DNA of 64,000 nt. Source: Archegozetes longisetosus. Taxonomy: Eukaryota > Arthropoda > Arachnida > Sarcoptiformes > Trhypochthoniidae. The translations under genes and the position numbers were made by a program. The stretch lies in the NCBI GenBank assembly GCA_018873245.2, contig JAEMBT020000001.1, forward strand, positions 2,976,001 to 3,040,000. The letters are read 5' to 3'. The first letter of the stretch is position 1. Each line of letters opens with the position of its first letter. The notes beneath the pieces are model-generated. The model saw nothing but the letters and a program-made list of their open reading frames with translations. It did not search any database and had not been told where the DNA came from. Below, in pieces: positions 63,102 to 64,000 of this stretch.

Positions 63102-64000
63102 TAGTCCAAGTGCTTTACATTATTTAATATTCTTACTTTTCAGCTAAAGCTTGTTATCTATCCCTCGATTGGTCAATTTGAAGGAATATTTTATTGCCGT
63201 GTTCGACTAAATTTCTAATTCAGTCCAACAAAGCTAATAACACTTTTCATGTTTGCTCGTAATGTTTTAACATTGGATATAAAATTTTAGAATTAAATAG
63301 AATAGAAGATGTTCTGAGTATTGGTTGAATAGCATTAGTGTTGCGAGAAATTGAGAATTTCTAAATGACCACGTTTATTATTATTGCAACATTTCATGGA
63401 ATGAGTTGAAAGCGTGAATGAGGCTCCAAATAAATGCGAAACTTATCAGATTGAAAGGAATGTTACTAATCTTAATTAAGTCTATCAATAATTCAGTGTT
63501 TGTTGTGATGAATTATAACTATTTGTTCCATAATTCATCTGATGTTATGTTAATATTTTCTGTGAAAGAATATTTCATCACTCAACTGAATGTGTGAAAA
63601 ATTCGAGTGAAAGCACCAATCGAAATTGACTTGATTAGTGAAAGAAATTTCATAAAGCTTGGCGTATAAAATAGAAATAGTTTTTTGTATATGCAACTGA
63701 TATTAAAACATGTTTGGCAGTAATTCTTATGTTTGGTAATAATTCTTATGCTGTCAAATAGTCAGAGATTAACTTCCGAAAAATTGATAAATTGTATATT
63801 TGTTTCGGATAAATCAATTGCACATTCACTTTAGTTCAATATCTTATTTGAGTACAAACAGAAAGGTTATCAAATAAAACATTGATTATTATAACTGAAT
63901 CTGTCACAACTCAGACTAATCGCATTTCGAATAAAACTGATTCTAGAAAGCAGAATCATTCCTTGCTATGAAGATCTTTCATAAGTAGTGATCGGGAGAA

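Larger units (their letters stand above)
50199..64000. other. Downstream flank: no confident gene, many inverted-repeat elements
   Basis: Apart from the elements listed separately, this 13.8 kb is AT-rich sequence without a supported gene on either strand. Open frames such as 50349-50537, 51716-51976, 55847-56098 and 58423-58644 show no domain, no recognisable family and no splice context. A cysteine-rich frame at 60450-60570 is the one exception worth testing. Confidence 0.6.

Noticed and set aside
1-64000. CRISPR arrays, operons, bacterial ribosome-binding sites, tRNA or rRNA genes
   Set aside because: None is seen. The window is eukaryotic; the tRNA-like boxes at 59341 and its mirror are part of a repeat and do not form a complete tRNA that I could verify.

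Overview
This window is AT-rich eukaryotic DNA, almost certainly from an arthropod. The evidence is a gene with spliced exons and large introns, several dispersed runs of the arthropod telomere motif TTAGG/CCTAA, and many DNA-transposon remnants of the Tc1/mariner, pogo-like and hAT-like types. I cannot name the species.

One large gene dominates the + strand. I could join 23 exons, from 504 to the stop codon at 49401-49403, using GT/AG splice sites with matching phases. Together they give 3,251 coding bases and one uninterrupted frame of about 1,082 residues. The 5' end (start codon and signal peptide) lies outside the window or was not recognised. The product has twelve LDL-receptor class A (LDLa) repeats, an N-terminal leucine-rich-repeat cap, seven leucine-rich repeats (LRRs), a cysteine-rich hinge and a rhodopsin-like seven-helix domain with a short tail. 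This is the architecture of the GRL101 branch of type C leucine-rich-repeat GPCRs, which are relatives of the relaxin receptors.

Layout: 1-503 is upstream intron or flank. 504-710 is LDLa 1. 711-14618 is a 13.9 kb intron with a deleted hAT element (2045-2644), a hAT-type MITE (12186-12645), a fold-back element (12698-13515) and a TTAGG array (7568-7651). 14619-25323 holds LDLa 2 to 7. 25324-35177 is a 9.9 kb intron with a Tc1 pseudogene (26285-27590) and fold-back elements at 28101-28547 and 32576-33203. 35178-36423 is a dense cluster coding LDLa 8 to 12. 38445-44277 codes the LRR region, with a deleted mariner-like element in one intron (40867-41598). 45900-49403 codes the hinge and the seven-helix domain.

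From 49404 to 64000 I found no confident gene. That flank is rich in long inverted repeats (51320-52700, 53236-54015, 56902-57757, 59152-59804, 62946-63101) and has a GC-richer insertion at 58060-58820 that resembles the 3' part of a retroelement. A small cysteine-rich reading frame at 60450-60570 is the only coding hint there.

The most unusual signals are: fold-back elements whose arms are dense arrays of one short motif, with direct repeats at their edges; a 653 bp palindrome carrying tRNA-like promoter boxes in both arms; an LDLa repeat that seems to have lost both partners of one disulfide; and a tandem array made of splice-donor-like units next to a real splice donor.
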